This document shows, in pieces, positions 29,559-37,805 of a stretch of DNA of 64,000 nt. The notes beneath the pieces were generated by a model, which was not told the DNA's origin, ran no database searches, and saw only the letters and a list, made by a program, of their open reading frames with translations. Location of the stretch: the NCBI GenBank assembly GCA_944321925.1, contig CALUND010000011.1, forward strand, positions 124,001 through 188,000, given 5' to 3'. How positions within the stretch are numbered: position 1 is the first letter of the stretch; each line of letters starts with the position of its first letter. A program made the position numbers and the translations under genes. The stretch comes from an uncultured Rikenellaceae bacterium. Its GTDB lineage: Bacteria; Bacteroidota; Bacteroidia; Bacteroidales; Rikenellaceae.

Positions 29559-29782
29559 GAACAAAATCCCAATTCCCGCAAACCAGGGGAGTCGGAAGAA
29601 AAAATCCCGGGTTCCACAACAAAACGAAGCGCTCGAAAGAAAAATCCCAGTTCCACCAAACGGGAGACTCAAAAAAAATCCCGGCTGCCGCAAGATGGGA
29701 AACTCAAAAAAATCCCGGCCCCGCAAAAACATGTAGGTCGAAAAAAAATCCCGGTTCCCGTTTTGCGGGAACCGGGAATATC
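29559..29782. repeat. Six degenerate ~36-bp repeats with AAAAAATCCCGG core
   Basis: Six copies of an A-run followed by TCCCgG(TTCC), with TCCC at 29567, 29605, 29645, 29679, 29713 and 29749 (spacing 38, 40, 34, 34, 36). Only the last copy still folds into a perfect hairpin and serves as the ilvC terminator. The other copies look like decayed duplicates of that terminator. The sequence from 29448 to 29558 shows nothing else. Confidence 0.75.
29741..29777 (-). terminator. Intrinsic terminator of the ilv operon
   Basis: 12-bp perfect stem TCCCGGTTCCCG (29749-29760) / CGGGAACCGGGA (29766-29777), followed on the minus strand by eight U (A-run 29741-29748). It lies 24 bases after the ilvC stop. 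Confidence 0.92.
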
Positions 29783-29801
29783 AACCGGAAATCGGGCAAA
29801 A

Positions 29802-30854
29802 CTACTTCTTGCTGCGTTCCGGTCTCAAATCACGTACAGTCGCTCCGGCCTGCCACATTTCGCTTTCGCGCAACTCCTTGAGCTCCTGATTGAGTTTTTC
29901 ACGATAATCGGGCTTGCTGTTCGAATCGATCGATTTCTGTGCCTCGTTACCGCAAGCCACCTCCGCATACAGTTTCTCGAATACGGGCAGGCAGGCATCG
30001 CGGAACGGCTTCCACCAATCGAGCGCACCACGTTGTGCCGTCGTGGAGCAGTTGGCGTACATCCAATCCATACCGTTCTCCGCGATCAGCGGCATCAGGC
30101 TCTGGGAAAGCTCCTCGACCGTCTCGTTGAATGCCTCCGAGGGGGTATGTCCATGTTCGCGAAGCACCTGATACTGTGCGGCGAAAAGGCCCTGAATGGC
30201 ACCCATCAACGAACCGCGCTCACCGGTAAGGTCGCTGTAGACCTCGCGTTTGAAAGTGGTCTCGAAGAGGTAACCCGAACCGATCGCGATACCGAGAGCG
30301 ATCACGCGATCGAATGCACGTCCCGTAGCATCCTGCCAGATCGCATAGCTGGAGTTCAGTCCGCGACCCTCCAGGAAGAGGCGACGGAGCGACGTTCCCG
30401 AACCTTTCGGAGCGACGAGAATCACGTCCACATCCTTCGGCGGAACGATGCCCGTACGGTCGTTGTAGGTAATGCCGAATCCGTGCGAGAAATAGAGCGC
30501 TTTGCCCGGCGTCAGATATTTCTTAATGCTCGGCCATACGGCAATCTGTCCTGCATCGGAGAGCAGGAATTGAATAATGGTGGCACGCTGACAAGCCTCT
30601 TCGATCTCGAAAAGATCTTTTCCCGGCACCCATCCGTCGGCAACGGCTTTATCCCAGGTCTTCGAATTCTTGCGCTGGCCCACGATAACGTTGAAACCAT
30701 TGTCTTTCATATTGAGCGACTGACCGGGGCCCTGCACGCCGTAACCGATCACAGCGATCGTTTCATCTTTCAGTACCTCTTGTGCCTTACTGAGCGGAAA
30801 CTCTTCCCGAGTCACTACATTCTCTTCCACTCCGCCAAAAACCATTTTTGCCAT
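29802..30854 (-). CDS. ilvC: Ketol-acid reductoisomerase
   Basis: 350 residues. Second step of valine/isoleucine synthesis (Mg2+ and NADPH). Rossmann motif IGYGVQGPGQSLNMKDNG at ~36-53, then VGQRKNSKTWDKA in the cofactor-specificity loop; catalytic-domain blocks DLTGERGSLMGAIQGLFAAQ and ENGMDWMYANCSTTAQRGAL. Last gene of ilvD-ilvB-ilvN-ilvC, 46 bases after ilvN. Confidence 0.96.
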   Translation of the reverse strand: MAKMVFGGVEENVVTREEFPLSKAQEVLKDETIAVIGYGVQGPGQSLNMKDNGFNVIVGQRKNSKTWDKAVADGWVPGKDLFEIEEACQRATIIQFLLSDAGQIAVWPSIKKYLTPGKALYFSHGFGITYNDRTGIVPPKDVDVILVAPKGSGTSLRRLFLEGRGLNSSYAIWQDATGRAFDRVIALGIAIGSGYLFETTFKREVYSDLTGERGSLMGAIQGLFAAQYQVLREHGHTPSEAFNETVEELSQSLMPLIAENGMDWMYANCSTTAQRGALDWWKPFRDACLPVFEKLYAEVACGNEAQKSIDSNSKPDYREKLNQELKELRESEMWQAGATVRDLRPERSKK

Positions 30855-30900
30855 GTTGCTAAAAATTTTAAGTTGAGATTATGTTCTTTTGCTGTAACTC

Positions 30901-31434
30901 TTAAATAATGCCGTTGATCGTCTCCTCGAGCGTTTCGCGGTGGAGGATCACCGAACCGGAACGCGACAACTGGATCAGCAGACCCCGATTCTTCAATTCG
31001 TCGCGCAATGCGTCGACATCCTCTTTGTATCCGGTCTTCTCCAGCACCACGTAATCGTCATTGACCTCCAACACCCGAAGCGGATGTTTCCGCGAGATCT
31101 GCTCGATGTTGTCGCTGCGGAAAATATCCTTCGTGGTTTTAAAGAGCGCTACCTCCTGAGAGATCAGATTCTCGGCCGTGTAATATTCGGCCCGCAGCAC
31201 ATCGACGATGCGGTCCATCTGCTTGACAAGCGTCTGCACGGTCTCCTCGGTCGTGTAGGCCACGATCGTGAAAAGACTGATACCCTTCACGGGCGATTCC
31301 GACACCTTGATGTTTTCGATATTGATCTTTCGACGCAGGAAAACCGAGGTGATTCGATTCAGCACACCCGTGTGATTCTCCGTGAATACCGAAATAATAT
31401 ATTCGTTCAGTTGATCTTTCTCCTTGTTCTCCAT
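30901..31434 (-). CDS. ilvN: Acetolactate synthase small (regulatory) subunit
   Basis: 177 residues: an N-terminal ACT domain (ISVFTENHTGVLNRITSVFL, with RRKINIENIKVSESPVKGIS) and the C-terminal ALS small-subunit domain. ACT domains bind valine for feedback inhibition in this family. It begins 6 bases after ilvB. The symbol ilvH would be equally valid. Confidence 0.93.
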   Translation of the reverse strand: MENKEKDQLNEYIISVFTENHTGVLNRITSVFLRRKINIENIKVSESPVKGISLFTIVAYTTEETVQTLVKQMDRIVDVLRAEYYTAENLISQEVALFKTTKDIFRSDNIEQISRKHPLRVLEVNDDYVVLEKTGYKEDVDALRDELKNRGLLIQLSRSGSVILHRETLEETINGII

Positions 31435-31440
31435 AGCCGA

Positions 31441-33147
31441 CTAACTCTCTGCGTTATACAAAATATCTGAAACCGAAGCGCCCGAAGGGATCATCGGGAA
31501 TACGTTGTCCTCCTCGTCGACCGCAACCTCCAACAGATAGGCTCCCGGGGAAGCGAACATCTCTTTGAGAGCCTCGTCCAGTTCCGAATGGGTCGTTGCG
31601 CGACGGGCAGGAATCCGATACGCGTTTGCGATCTGTACGAAATCGGGATTCTGCATGGGGGTGGAAGAGTAACGACGGCCGAAGAAAAGCTCCTGCCACT
31701 GACGCACCATCCCGAGATAGCTGTTGTTCAGGATGATGATCTTCACGCCTACGTTCCACTCCATGACGGTTCCCAACTCCTGGATGGTCATCTGAATACC
31801 CCCATCGCCGGCGAAAAGGACCACTTCACGCTCGGGCAGACCGATTTTCGCCCCGATAGCTGCCGGGAAACCGTACCCCATCGTTCCGAGGCCGCCCGAG
31901 GTTATCAGGCTACGGGTCTTCGTATATTTGGAATAACGGGCTGCCTCCATCTGCTGCTGTCCCACATCCGTTACAATAACGGCATCGGCATCGGTCAATT
32001 CAGCCACCTTGCCGATCACTTCGCCCATCGTGATGCGCTGTTTCGTCGGATGGAGGTCGCTGTCGATAATCGCGCAGAACTCTTCGTCGTATTTTTTCTT
32101 CGCCAAAGCGAACCATTCGCTACGATCCTTACCGTGCACCCGTTCTCCGAGCAGGTCGAGCACATCGGCTGCATCGCCATGAATGCCGATCGCCGGTTTT
32201 ACGAGCCGGCCCAACTCCGAAGCATCGATATCCACATGGATCACCTTCGCCTTCGGGGCATAGCTTTTCACGTCGCCCGTAACCCGGTCGCTGAAACGCA
32301 TACCCACGGCCAGCAACACGTCGCACTCCTGCGTCAACCAGTTGGGGGCCACATTCCCGTGCATGCCGACCATCCCTACGTAATGCGGATGATCCGACGG
32401 CACGGCAGAGAGACCCATGAGGGTCGAAGCCATCGGGATATTTCCCTTTTCCGAGAGAGCCATAAGCTCCCGTTCGGCTCCGGCAAGTTTCACGCCCTGT
32501 CCGAAAACGATCAGCGGACGAAGAGCGTCATTCAACAGTGCTGCCGCCTGGTCCACCCGCGAAAGATCTACGGTCGGTTTCTCATGATAACACCGCAATC
32601 CCTGACACTTCTCGTAACGGAAATCGACGATCTCCACCTGCGCATTTTTCGTGATATCGATCACCACCGGTCCGGGACGTCCCGTCCGTGCGATATAGAA
32701 CGCCTTGGCGATCGCCTCGGCAATCTCATCCGCCGAAGTGACCTGGTAGTTCCATTTGGTAATCGGGGAGGTCATGCTGATCATGTCCGCCTCCTGGAAG
32801 GCATCGGTACCGAGCGCCTTGCTCGGGACCTGAGCCGTCACACAGACGATCGGAGTGGAATCGATCATCGCATCGGCAATTCCGGTAATGAGATTGGTCG
32901 CTCCGGGGCCCGACGTGGCGAAACAGACGCCCACGCGTCCTGTAGCCCGGGCATACCCTTCGGCAGCATGGACAGCTCCCTGCTCATGACGGGTTAGGAT
33001 ATGGCGCAAATGGTGGGTATTCTGATAAAGCGCATCATAAATCGGCATGATGCTTCCACCGGGATAACCGAAAATCGTATCCACGCCCTCTTCCGCCAAA
33101 GCCATAAGCAGTGCCTCGGACCCTGAAACTCGTTTAATTTTAGTCAT
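31441..33147 (-). CDS. ilvB: Acetolactate synthase large (catalytic) subunit
   Basis: 568 residues, thiamine-diphosphate enzyme. N-terminal pyrimidine-binding domain with DTIFGYPGGSIMPIYDAL and the catalytic Glu in THHLRHILTRHEQGAVHAAE; the C-terminal diphosphate domain has GDGGIQMTIQELGT followed by ILNNSYLGMVRQWQELFF. FAD/central domain lies in between. Starts 21 bases after ilvD. Confidence 0.97.
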   Translation of the reverse strand: MTKIKRVSGSEALLMALAEEGVDTIFGYPGGSIMPIYDALYQNTHHLRHILTRHEQGAVHAAEGYARATGRVGVCFATSGPGATNLITGIADAMIDSTPIVCVTAQVPSKALGTDAFQEADMISMTSPITKWNYQVTSADEIAEAIAKAFYIARTGRPGPVVIDITKNAQVEIVDFRYEKCQGLRCYHEKPTVDLSRVDQAAALLNDALRPLIVFGQGVKLAGAERELMALSEKGNIPMASTLMGLSAVPSDHPHYVGMVGMHGNVAPNWLTQECDVLLAVGMRFSDRVTGDVKSYAPKAKVIHVDIDASELGRLVKPAIGIHGDAADVLDLLGERVHGKDRSEWFALAKKKYDEEFCAIIDSDLHPTKQRITMGEVIGKVAELTDADAVIVTDVGQQQMEAARYSKYTKTRSLITSGGLGTMGYGFPAAIGAKIGLPEREVVLFAGDGGIQMTIQELGTVMEWNVGVKIIILNNSYLGMVRQWQELFFGRRYSSTPMQNPDFVQIANAYRIPARRATTHSELDEALKEMFASPGAYLLEVAVDEEDNVFPMIPSGASVSDILYNAES

Positions 33148-33168
33148 CTATATCTGTTTTCTTCTCGT

Positions 33169-34989
33169 TTATTCATCTATTTTTCTCACACCGCCCAGAT
33201 CGGCCGAAGCCACGAGCGAGGCGTAGGCTTTCAGAGCCCGGCTCACCTCCCGTTTGCGATCGGGACGATAACCGCCCTCCTTTTCCAGGGTGCAGCGACG
33301 CGCTTTCAGCTCCTCTTCGGAGAGCAACACATCGATGGAACGCTGCGGAATGTCGATGCGGATACGATCCCCGTCACGAAGCAGGGCGATGGCACCACCG
33401 GCAGCGGCCTCCGGCGATACGTGACCGATCGAAAGACCCGATGTACCGCCAGAGAAACGGCCGTCGGTCAAAAGCGCGCATACTTTATCGAGCTTGACCG
33501 ATTTGAGATACGAAGTGGGGTAGAGCATCTCCTGCATGCCCGGTCCCCCTTTCGGACCTTCGTAACGGATCACCACGACATCGCCGGCCTGCACCTTACC
33601 CGAAAGGATTCCGAGAGAGGCACTCTCCTGAGAATCGAACACCCTTGCGGAGCCCTCGAACTTCAGGATCGAGGCATCGACTCCGGCCGTCTTCACGATA
33701 CACCCTTTCTCCGCAATGTTTCCGAACAGTACGGCCAGACCACCGTCTTTCGTATAGGCATGCTCTATGGAGCGGATACAACCCTTTTCCCGATCGAGGT
33801 CCGCTTCCGGATAGTAACTGTCCTGCGAGGCGAGACGAATGTCGAACACACCTTTCGGTGCAGAGAGGTAGAATTTTCGGATATCCTCGCCGACATCCGG
33901 TCTGCGAATATCGTACTTTGCCAGCGCATCGCCCAGTGTCGGTTCGTCGATACGGCCCACCGAAGGGTCGATCAGTCCGGCCCGGTTCAGTTCGCCGAGA
34001 ATCGCCATGATTCCGCCGGCACGGTGTACATCCTGAATGTGGTAGTGATAATTCGGAGCCACCTTGCAGATCACCGGAATGCGACGCGACAACGCATCGA
34101 TATCGGCCATCCGGAAATCGACGCCGGCCTCGTAGGCCACAGCCAACAGATGGAGTACCGTATTGGTCGATCCGCCCATGGCGATGTCGAGCGACATGGC
34201 GTTGCTGAATGCGACTTTCGTTGCGATGGAGCGAGGCAGAACACTTTCATCGCCGTCGCGATAGTAACGATAGGCATTGCGCACGATCAGTTTCGCCGCA
34301 CGGCGGAACAAATCGGTTCTGTTTTTGTGCGAAGCGAGCAGCGTTCCGTTACCGGGCAGAGCCAGTCCGAGCGCTTCGGTCAGACAGTTCATCGAGTTGG
34401 CGGTAAACATGCCCGAACAGGAGCCGCACGTAGGACAGGCGGCCCGTTCGATCGCCGACAGTTCGCTGTCGGTCACCGTGGGATCGGCCCCTTTGACCAT
34501 CACATCGATCAGGTCGTAATCCCGATCGCCCACGCGACCGGCCTCCATCGGCCCTCCCGAGACAAAAACCGTCGGTATGTTGAGCCGCATGGCGCCCATC
34601 AGCATACCCGGGGTAATCTTATCGCAGTTGGAGATACAGATCATCGCATCCACACAATGCGCATTGCACATGTATTCGACGCTGTCGGCGATAATCTCAC
34701 GCGAGGGGAGGGAATAGAGCATTCCATCGTGCCCCATGGCGATACCGTCATCGATGGCGATCGTATTGAATTCAGCCGCGAAACACCCCTCCTCTTCGAT
34801 CCACTGTTTGACCTGTTGACCGATTTCGTGCAGATGGGTATGTCCGGGGACAAACTGGGTAAACGAATTGACAATGGCTATGATCGGACGGCCGAACTGT
34901 TCTTCTTTCATTCCGTTCGCGCGCCACAAAGCTCTGGCGCCTGCCATCTTCCTGCCTTCCGTAGATAAACTGCTTCTTAACTTCTTCAT
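33169..34989 (-). CDS. ilvD: Dihydroxy-acid dehydratase
   Basis: 606 residues. Third step of branched-chain amino acid synthesis; an Fe-S enzyme. Cluster ligands are visible: [20 protein letters not shown] and [20 protein letters not shown], with [20 protein letters not shown] near the C-terminus. First gene of the ilv operon, divergent from sdaA. Upstream, TAACTTTG on the minus strand (35037-35044) may be its -7 element. Confidence 0.97.
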   Translation of the reverse strand: MKKLRSSLSTEGRKMAGARALWRANGMKEEQFGRPIIAIVNSFTQFVPGHTHLHEIGQQVKQWIEEEGCFAAEFNTIAIDDGIAMGHDGMLYSLPSREIIADSVEYMCNAHCVDAMICISNCDKITPGMLMGAMRLNIPTVFVSGGPMEAGRVGDRDYDLIDVMVKGADPTVTDSELSAIERAACPTCGSCSGMFTANSMNCLTEALGLALPGNGTLLASHKNRTDLFRRAAKLIVRNAYRYYRDGDESVLPRSIATKVAFSNAMSLDIAMGGSTNTVLHLLAVAYEAGVDFRMADIDALSRRIPVICKVAPNYHYHIQDVHRAGGIMAILGELNRAGLIDPSVGRIDEPTLGDALAKYDIRRPDVGEDIRKFYLSAPKGVFDIRLASQDSYYPEADLDREKGCIRSIEHAYTKDGGLAVLFGNIAEKGCIVKTAGVDASILKFEGSARVFDSQESASLGILSGKVQAGDVVVIRYEGPKGGPGMQEMLYPTSYLKSVKLDKVCALLTDGRFSGGTSGLSIGHVSPEAAAGGAIALLRDGDRIRIDIPQRSIDVLLSEEELKARRCTLEKEGGYRPDRKREVSRALKAYASLVASADLGGVRKIDE

Positions 34990-35036
34990 ATGCCAAAACT
35001 CTTCAATGAGCCGTTTTTACAAGAGAAACATTGCGT

Positions 35037-35044
35037 CAAAGTTA
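35037..35044 (-). promoter_or_regulatory. Candidate -7 element of the ilv operon
   Basis: Minus-strand TAACTTTG matches TAnnTTTG, 48 bases before the ilvD start; no matching -33 TTTG is seen. No leader peptide or T-box is visible in the short leader. Confidence 0.45.
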
Positions 35045-35086
35045 CTAAAAAATACAATAAGAGAGTGTGGCCTATGGAATAAAATG

Positions 35087-35094
35087 TATATTTG
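35087..35094 (+). promoter_or_regulatory. -7 element of the sdaA promoter
   Basis: TATATTTG matches TAnnTTTG, 33 bases before the start codon, in the 138-base divergent region shared with ilvD. The -33 box is weak. Confidence 0.55.
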
Positions 35095-35127
35095 TCCCGA
35101 TTTTTGACAATATTTTAACATATAAAC

Positions 35128-36339
35128 ATGGAATCGTTAAAAGAACTATACCGCATCGGACACGGACCGTCGAGCAGCCATACGATGGGACCGCACAAGG
35201 CCGCACGTCGTTTTGCCGAACGTTGCCCGAAAGTATCCTCGTATCGCGTCACGCTCTACGGCAGTCTGGCCGCCACAGGGCGCGGACACATGACCGATGT
35301 GGCCATTCGAACGGTTCTCGAACCGATAGCTCCCGTAGAAATAGTCTGGAGACCGACCGTTTTCCTTCCATTCCACCCCAACGGGATGCTCTTCGAAGGT
35401 TTGCTCGACGGAAACGTCATCGATAGCTGGACGATTTTCAGTGTCGGCGGAGGCGCTTTGGCCAATGAGGAGAGTCGCGAAAAACCGGCACCATCGGTCT
35501 ACAAACTCACCACCATCAGCGATATTCTCGCCTGGTGCGACAAGGGAGGTTACGCCTTTTGGGAGTATGTCGACCAGGCAGAAGGGCCGGAAATATGGGA
35601 CTATCTGAAGCAGGTCTGGGAGGTGATGTGCGCAGCCATCGACCGAGGACTCAACAACGAAGGAGTTCTCCCGGGAGGCCTCGGCGTACGACGAAAAGCC
35701 GCCACCTACTACGTGAAGGCCAAAGGCTACACCGACAGTCTGCAGAGTCGGGGCAAAATATACGCCTATGCGCTGGCCACCTCGGAAGAAAATGCGGCGG
35801 GCGGCGAAATCGTCACCGCACCCACATGCGGATCGAGCGGCGTACTTCCTGCCGTACTCTACCACCTCTACACCTCACGTGCATTCCGCGAAATACGCAT
35901 CCTGCGTGCACTCGCCACGGCCGGATTATTCGGCAACGTGGTAAAAACCAACGCTTCGATCTCCGGAGCCGAAGTCGGATGTCAGGGCGAAGTGGGGGTC
36001 GCCTGCGCCATGGCGGCCGCAGCAGCCTGCCAGCTCTTCGGAGGAACTCCGGCCCAGATCGAATACGCGGCCGAAATGGCGCTGGAACACCACCTGGGGC
36101 TCACCTGCGACCCGGTCTGCGGCCTGGTACAGATACCTTGCATCGAACGCAACGCCATTGCTGCTGCCCGTGCCTTCGACGCCAACATTTTCGCCACCTT
36201 TTCCGATGGCAAACACGGTGTCAGCTTCGACCGGGTGGTGGAGGTGATGAAGGAGACGGGACACGACATTCCCAGCCTCTACAAAGAGACCTCCGAAGGC
36301 GGACTGGCAAAGATTCAAGCAGAAAAAAGCGAGGAATAG
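35128..36339 (+). CDS. sdaA: L-serine ammonia-lyase, iron-sulfur type
   Basis: 403 residues, the single-chain form with the beta domain (IGHGPSSSHTMGPHKAA) followed by the alpha domain (APTCGSSGVLPAVLYHLYT). Converts L-serine to pyruvate and ammonia. The [4Fe-4S] cysteines are seen in CDPVCGLVQIPCIERN plus the upstream TCGSSG. It feeds pyruvate, the substrate of the divergently encoded acetolactate synthase, so the two units are metabolically linked (inference). Confidence 0.95.
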   Translation: MESLKELYRIGHGPSSSHTMGPHKAARRFAERCPKVSSYRVTLYGSLAATGRGHMTDVAIRTVLEPIAPVEIVWRPTVFLPFHPNGMLFEGLLDGNVIDSWTIFSVGGGALANEESREKPAPSVYKLTTISDILAWCDKGGYAFWEYVDQAEGPEIWDYLKQVWEVMCAAIDRGLNNEGVLPGGLGVRRKAATYYVKAKGYTDSLQSRGKIYAYALATSEENAAGGEIVTAPTCGSSGVLPAVLYHLYTSRAFREIRILRALATAGLFGNVVKTNASISGAEVGCQGEVGVACAMAAAAACQLFGGTPAQIEYAAEMALEHHLGLTCDPVCGLVQIPCIERNAIAAARAFDANIFATFSDGKHGVSFDRVVEVMKETGHDIPSLYKETSEGGLAKIQAEKSEE

Positions 36340-36375
36340 GCTTCCGGATGCCGATCGATCCGATCCGGCCATCCC

Positions 36376-36417
36376 CCGACAACAATCCTACTCCCGACAG
36401 CACAGGTCGGTTGTCGG
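36376..36417. other. Compound inverted repeat downstream of sdaA
   Basis: CCGACAAC (36376-36383) pairs with GTTGTCGG (36410-36417); inside it CCGAC pairs with GTCGG. No T-run follows on either side. It may help end sdaA transcription, or affect the convergent riboswitch transcript. Confidence 0.4.
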
Positions 36418-36524
36418 CAGAGCACGGAGCGACACCTCGATTGCAATAGCAGCAGAATCGCTCATCCGTTCTCCGAGCATACGACACCTTCCGTCGCAAC
36501 CACGACAGATTCTTGCTTAGGAGG

Positions 36525-36572
36525 AAAAAAGGGGAGGAGCGGTTCGGCAAAACCTCGGACAAAGCCCCTCCC
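36525..36572 (-). terminator. Probable terminator of the riboswitch transcript
   Basis: GGGAGGaGC (36532-36540) pairs with GCcCCTCCC (36564-36572), with one mismatch, and on the minus strand is followed by six U (A-run 36525-36530). It would end a ~460-nt RNA that begins at the cobalamin riboswitch. Confidence 0.6.
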
Positions 36573-36609
36573 GGAATCCAAACGTTATTGGCAAATAACA
36601 GGTTCGTAT

Positions 36610-36753
36610 TCAATTCGTCCCATGCGACATCTGTTCCGCATGACGTGTCTGCTGGCACACCTGTACGAACCACAGAAGCCGATCTGAAACCGAACAACCG
36701 TAAAAAACAGTTTGCTGGAGAAGCTCGTCATTCAGCCCGTTCGCCGCAGGCAT
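36610..36753 (-). other. Small ORF downstream of cobalamin riboswitch (doubtful)
   Basis: A 47-codon frame beginning MPAANGLNDELLQQTVFYGC and ending MSHGTN is the only ATG-started frame of note between the riboswitch and the terminator, 20 bases after the aptamer. It has no signal peptide and I recognise no family. It could be a remnant or chance. The rest of the stretch from 36340 to 36772 shows no gene on either strand. Confidence 0.15.
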
Positions 36754-36772
36754 AAACCCTCAATTCTTTACA

Positions 36773-36985
36773 ACGGCAGGTCTTCTGACTCGTTCCTCCG
36801 GAGAGGGCCTTCCCGACCCGAAAAAGTCAGTGGCCTGCAGAGTATCTCTCCGAGAATAGCCTCCCAACGATGTGCGAGGCAGAACTCACAGCAGCGGGAA
36901 CTGTTGCCGAATCACACGGCATTCCCTTTTCATTCCGACGGTCAGACAGACCGATACGGAAACCGTTGCGGGAGCAAGATAAGCA
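36773..36985 (-). ncRNA. Cobalamin (B12) riboswitch, orphan
   Basis: Read on the minus strand, the Rfam cobalamin-family landmarks come in order: GCAACGGTTTCCG (P2 side), GAATGAAAAGGGAA, GCCGTGTGATTCGGCAACAG, TTCCCGCTGCTGTGAGTTC (B12 box type CCCGCnnCTGTnA), GGCCACTGACTTTTTCGGG with GTCGGGAAGGCC, and the closing GAGTCAGAAGACCTGCCG. Such aptamers in Bacteroidota normally precede btuB-like receptor or cobalamin genes. Here it points to the convergent sdaA end with no B12 gene in between. The 5' end is only approximate; a near-consensus -7 box TATCTTG lies at 36975-36981. Confidence 0.93.
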
Positions 36986-37073
36986 TAATTTTTTTCATTC
37001 GAATCCGATGCAGCGAATTTTTCGCGTCCGCGTTACATTTTCGTTAAAAACGGGCACTGCCCTCGCGATAAAA

Positions 37074-37093
37074 CGAACGTTCGATTAACTTTG
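37074..37093 (+). promoter_or_regulatory. Promoter and palindrome before the two-component operon
   Basis: TAACTTTG (37086-37093) fits TAnnTTTG, 26 bases before the response regulator start. Directly upstream lies a perfect 10-bp palindrome CGAACGTTCG (37074-37083), between the -7 and -33 positions. It could be an operator. No -33 TTTG is seen. Confidence 0.5.
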
Positions 37094-37118
37094 CGGCAGG
37101 AAAACCCACTCATTTCCG

Positions 37119-37805
37119 ATGAATGAAAAACCGACAATTCTCGTAGTGGACGACGAAGAGTCGCTCTGCGAGATCCTGCAGTTCAATCTCACGACCGAAG
37201 GCTATGCCGTGGAGGTCGCCCACAGTGCGGAAGAGGCGCTCCGTAAAGGGGTCGCACGTTACGATCTGATTCTCCTCGACGTAATGATGGAGGGCATGAG
37301 CGGATTCCGGCTGGCCCGGCTCCTGAAAGAGGACGAACGGACCGCCCGCATACCGATCATCTTCTGCACCGCCCGCGACACGGAGGACGACACGGTGACA
37401 GGACTCAACCTCGGCGCCGACGACTACATTTCCAAACCGTTCTCCATCCGCGAAGTGTGCGCACGGGTACGCAGCGTGCTCCGACGTGCCCGAAACGAAC
37501 AGGATCAAACCGCCGACAAGATCTGCTACGAAACGCTCTGCATCGACCTGAACAGACGACAATGTCTGATCGACGGCACGCAACTGACTCTGACAAAAAA
37601 AGAGTTGGAGATTCTCGTGCTACTGCTCAGAAATCCCGGTCGCATCTTCTCCCGCGAGGAGATTCTCGACCGCGTCTGGCCCGACGAAGTCGTGGTGCTC
37701 GACCGGACAATCGACGTCAACATCACGCGCCTGCGCCGCAAACTGGGCCGCTACGGCAGCAAAATCGTCACACGTCTCGGATACGGTTATGGCTTCGAAG
37801 TTTAG
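37119..37805 (+). CDS. Response regulator, OmpR/PhoB type
   Basis: 228 residues. Receiver domain 1-~120 with acidic pair D11-D12, phosphoacceptor Asp54 (LILLDVMMEGM), Thr84 and Lys106 (ISKPF). The winged-helix DNA-binding domain is at ~135-228 (LTKKELEILVLLLRNPGRIF, then DRTIDVNITRLRRKLG and a GYGYGF ending). It overlaps the sensor kinase gene by 17 bases. Targets are not known; RprY/PhoB-like. Confidence 0.95.
   Translation: MNEKPTILVVDDEESLCEILQFNLTTEGYAVEVAHSAEEALRKGVARYDLILLDVMMEGMSGFRLARLLKEDERTARIPIIFCTARDTEDDTVTGLNLGADDYISKPFSIREVCARVRSVLRRARNEQDQTADKICYETLCIDLNRRQCLIDGTQLTLTKKELEILVLLLRNPGRIFSREEILDRVWPDEVVVLDRTIDVNITRLRRKLGRYGSKIVTRLGYGYGFEV

Noticed and set aside
29559..29782. CRISPR array
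   Set aside because: Units are degenerate with variable spacing, have no distinct repeat/spacer structure, and no cas gene is near.
36221..36697. 158-codon frame on the minus strand as the riboswitch-controlled gene
   Set aside because: Runs through the terminator and into the end of sdaA; Arg/Ser/Pro-rich with no signal or motif.
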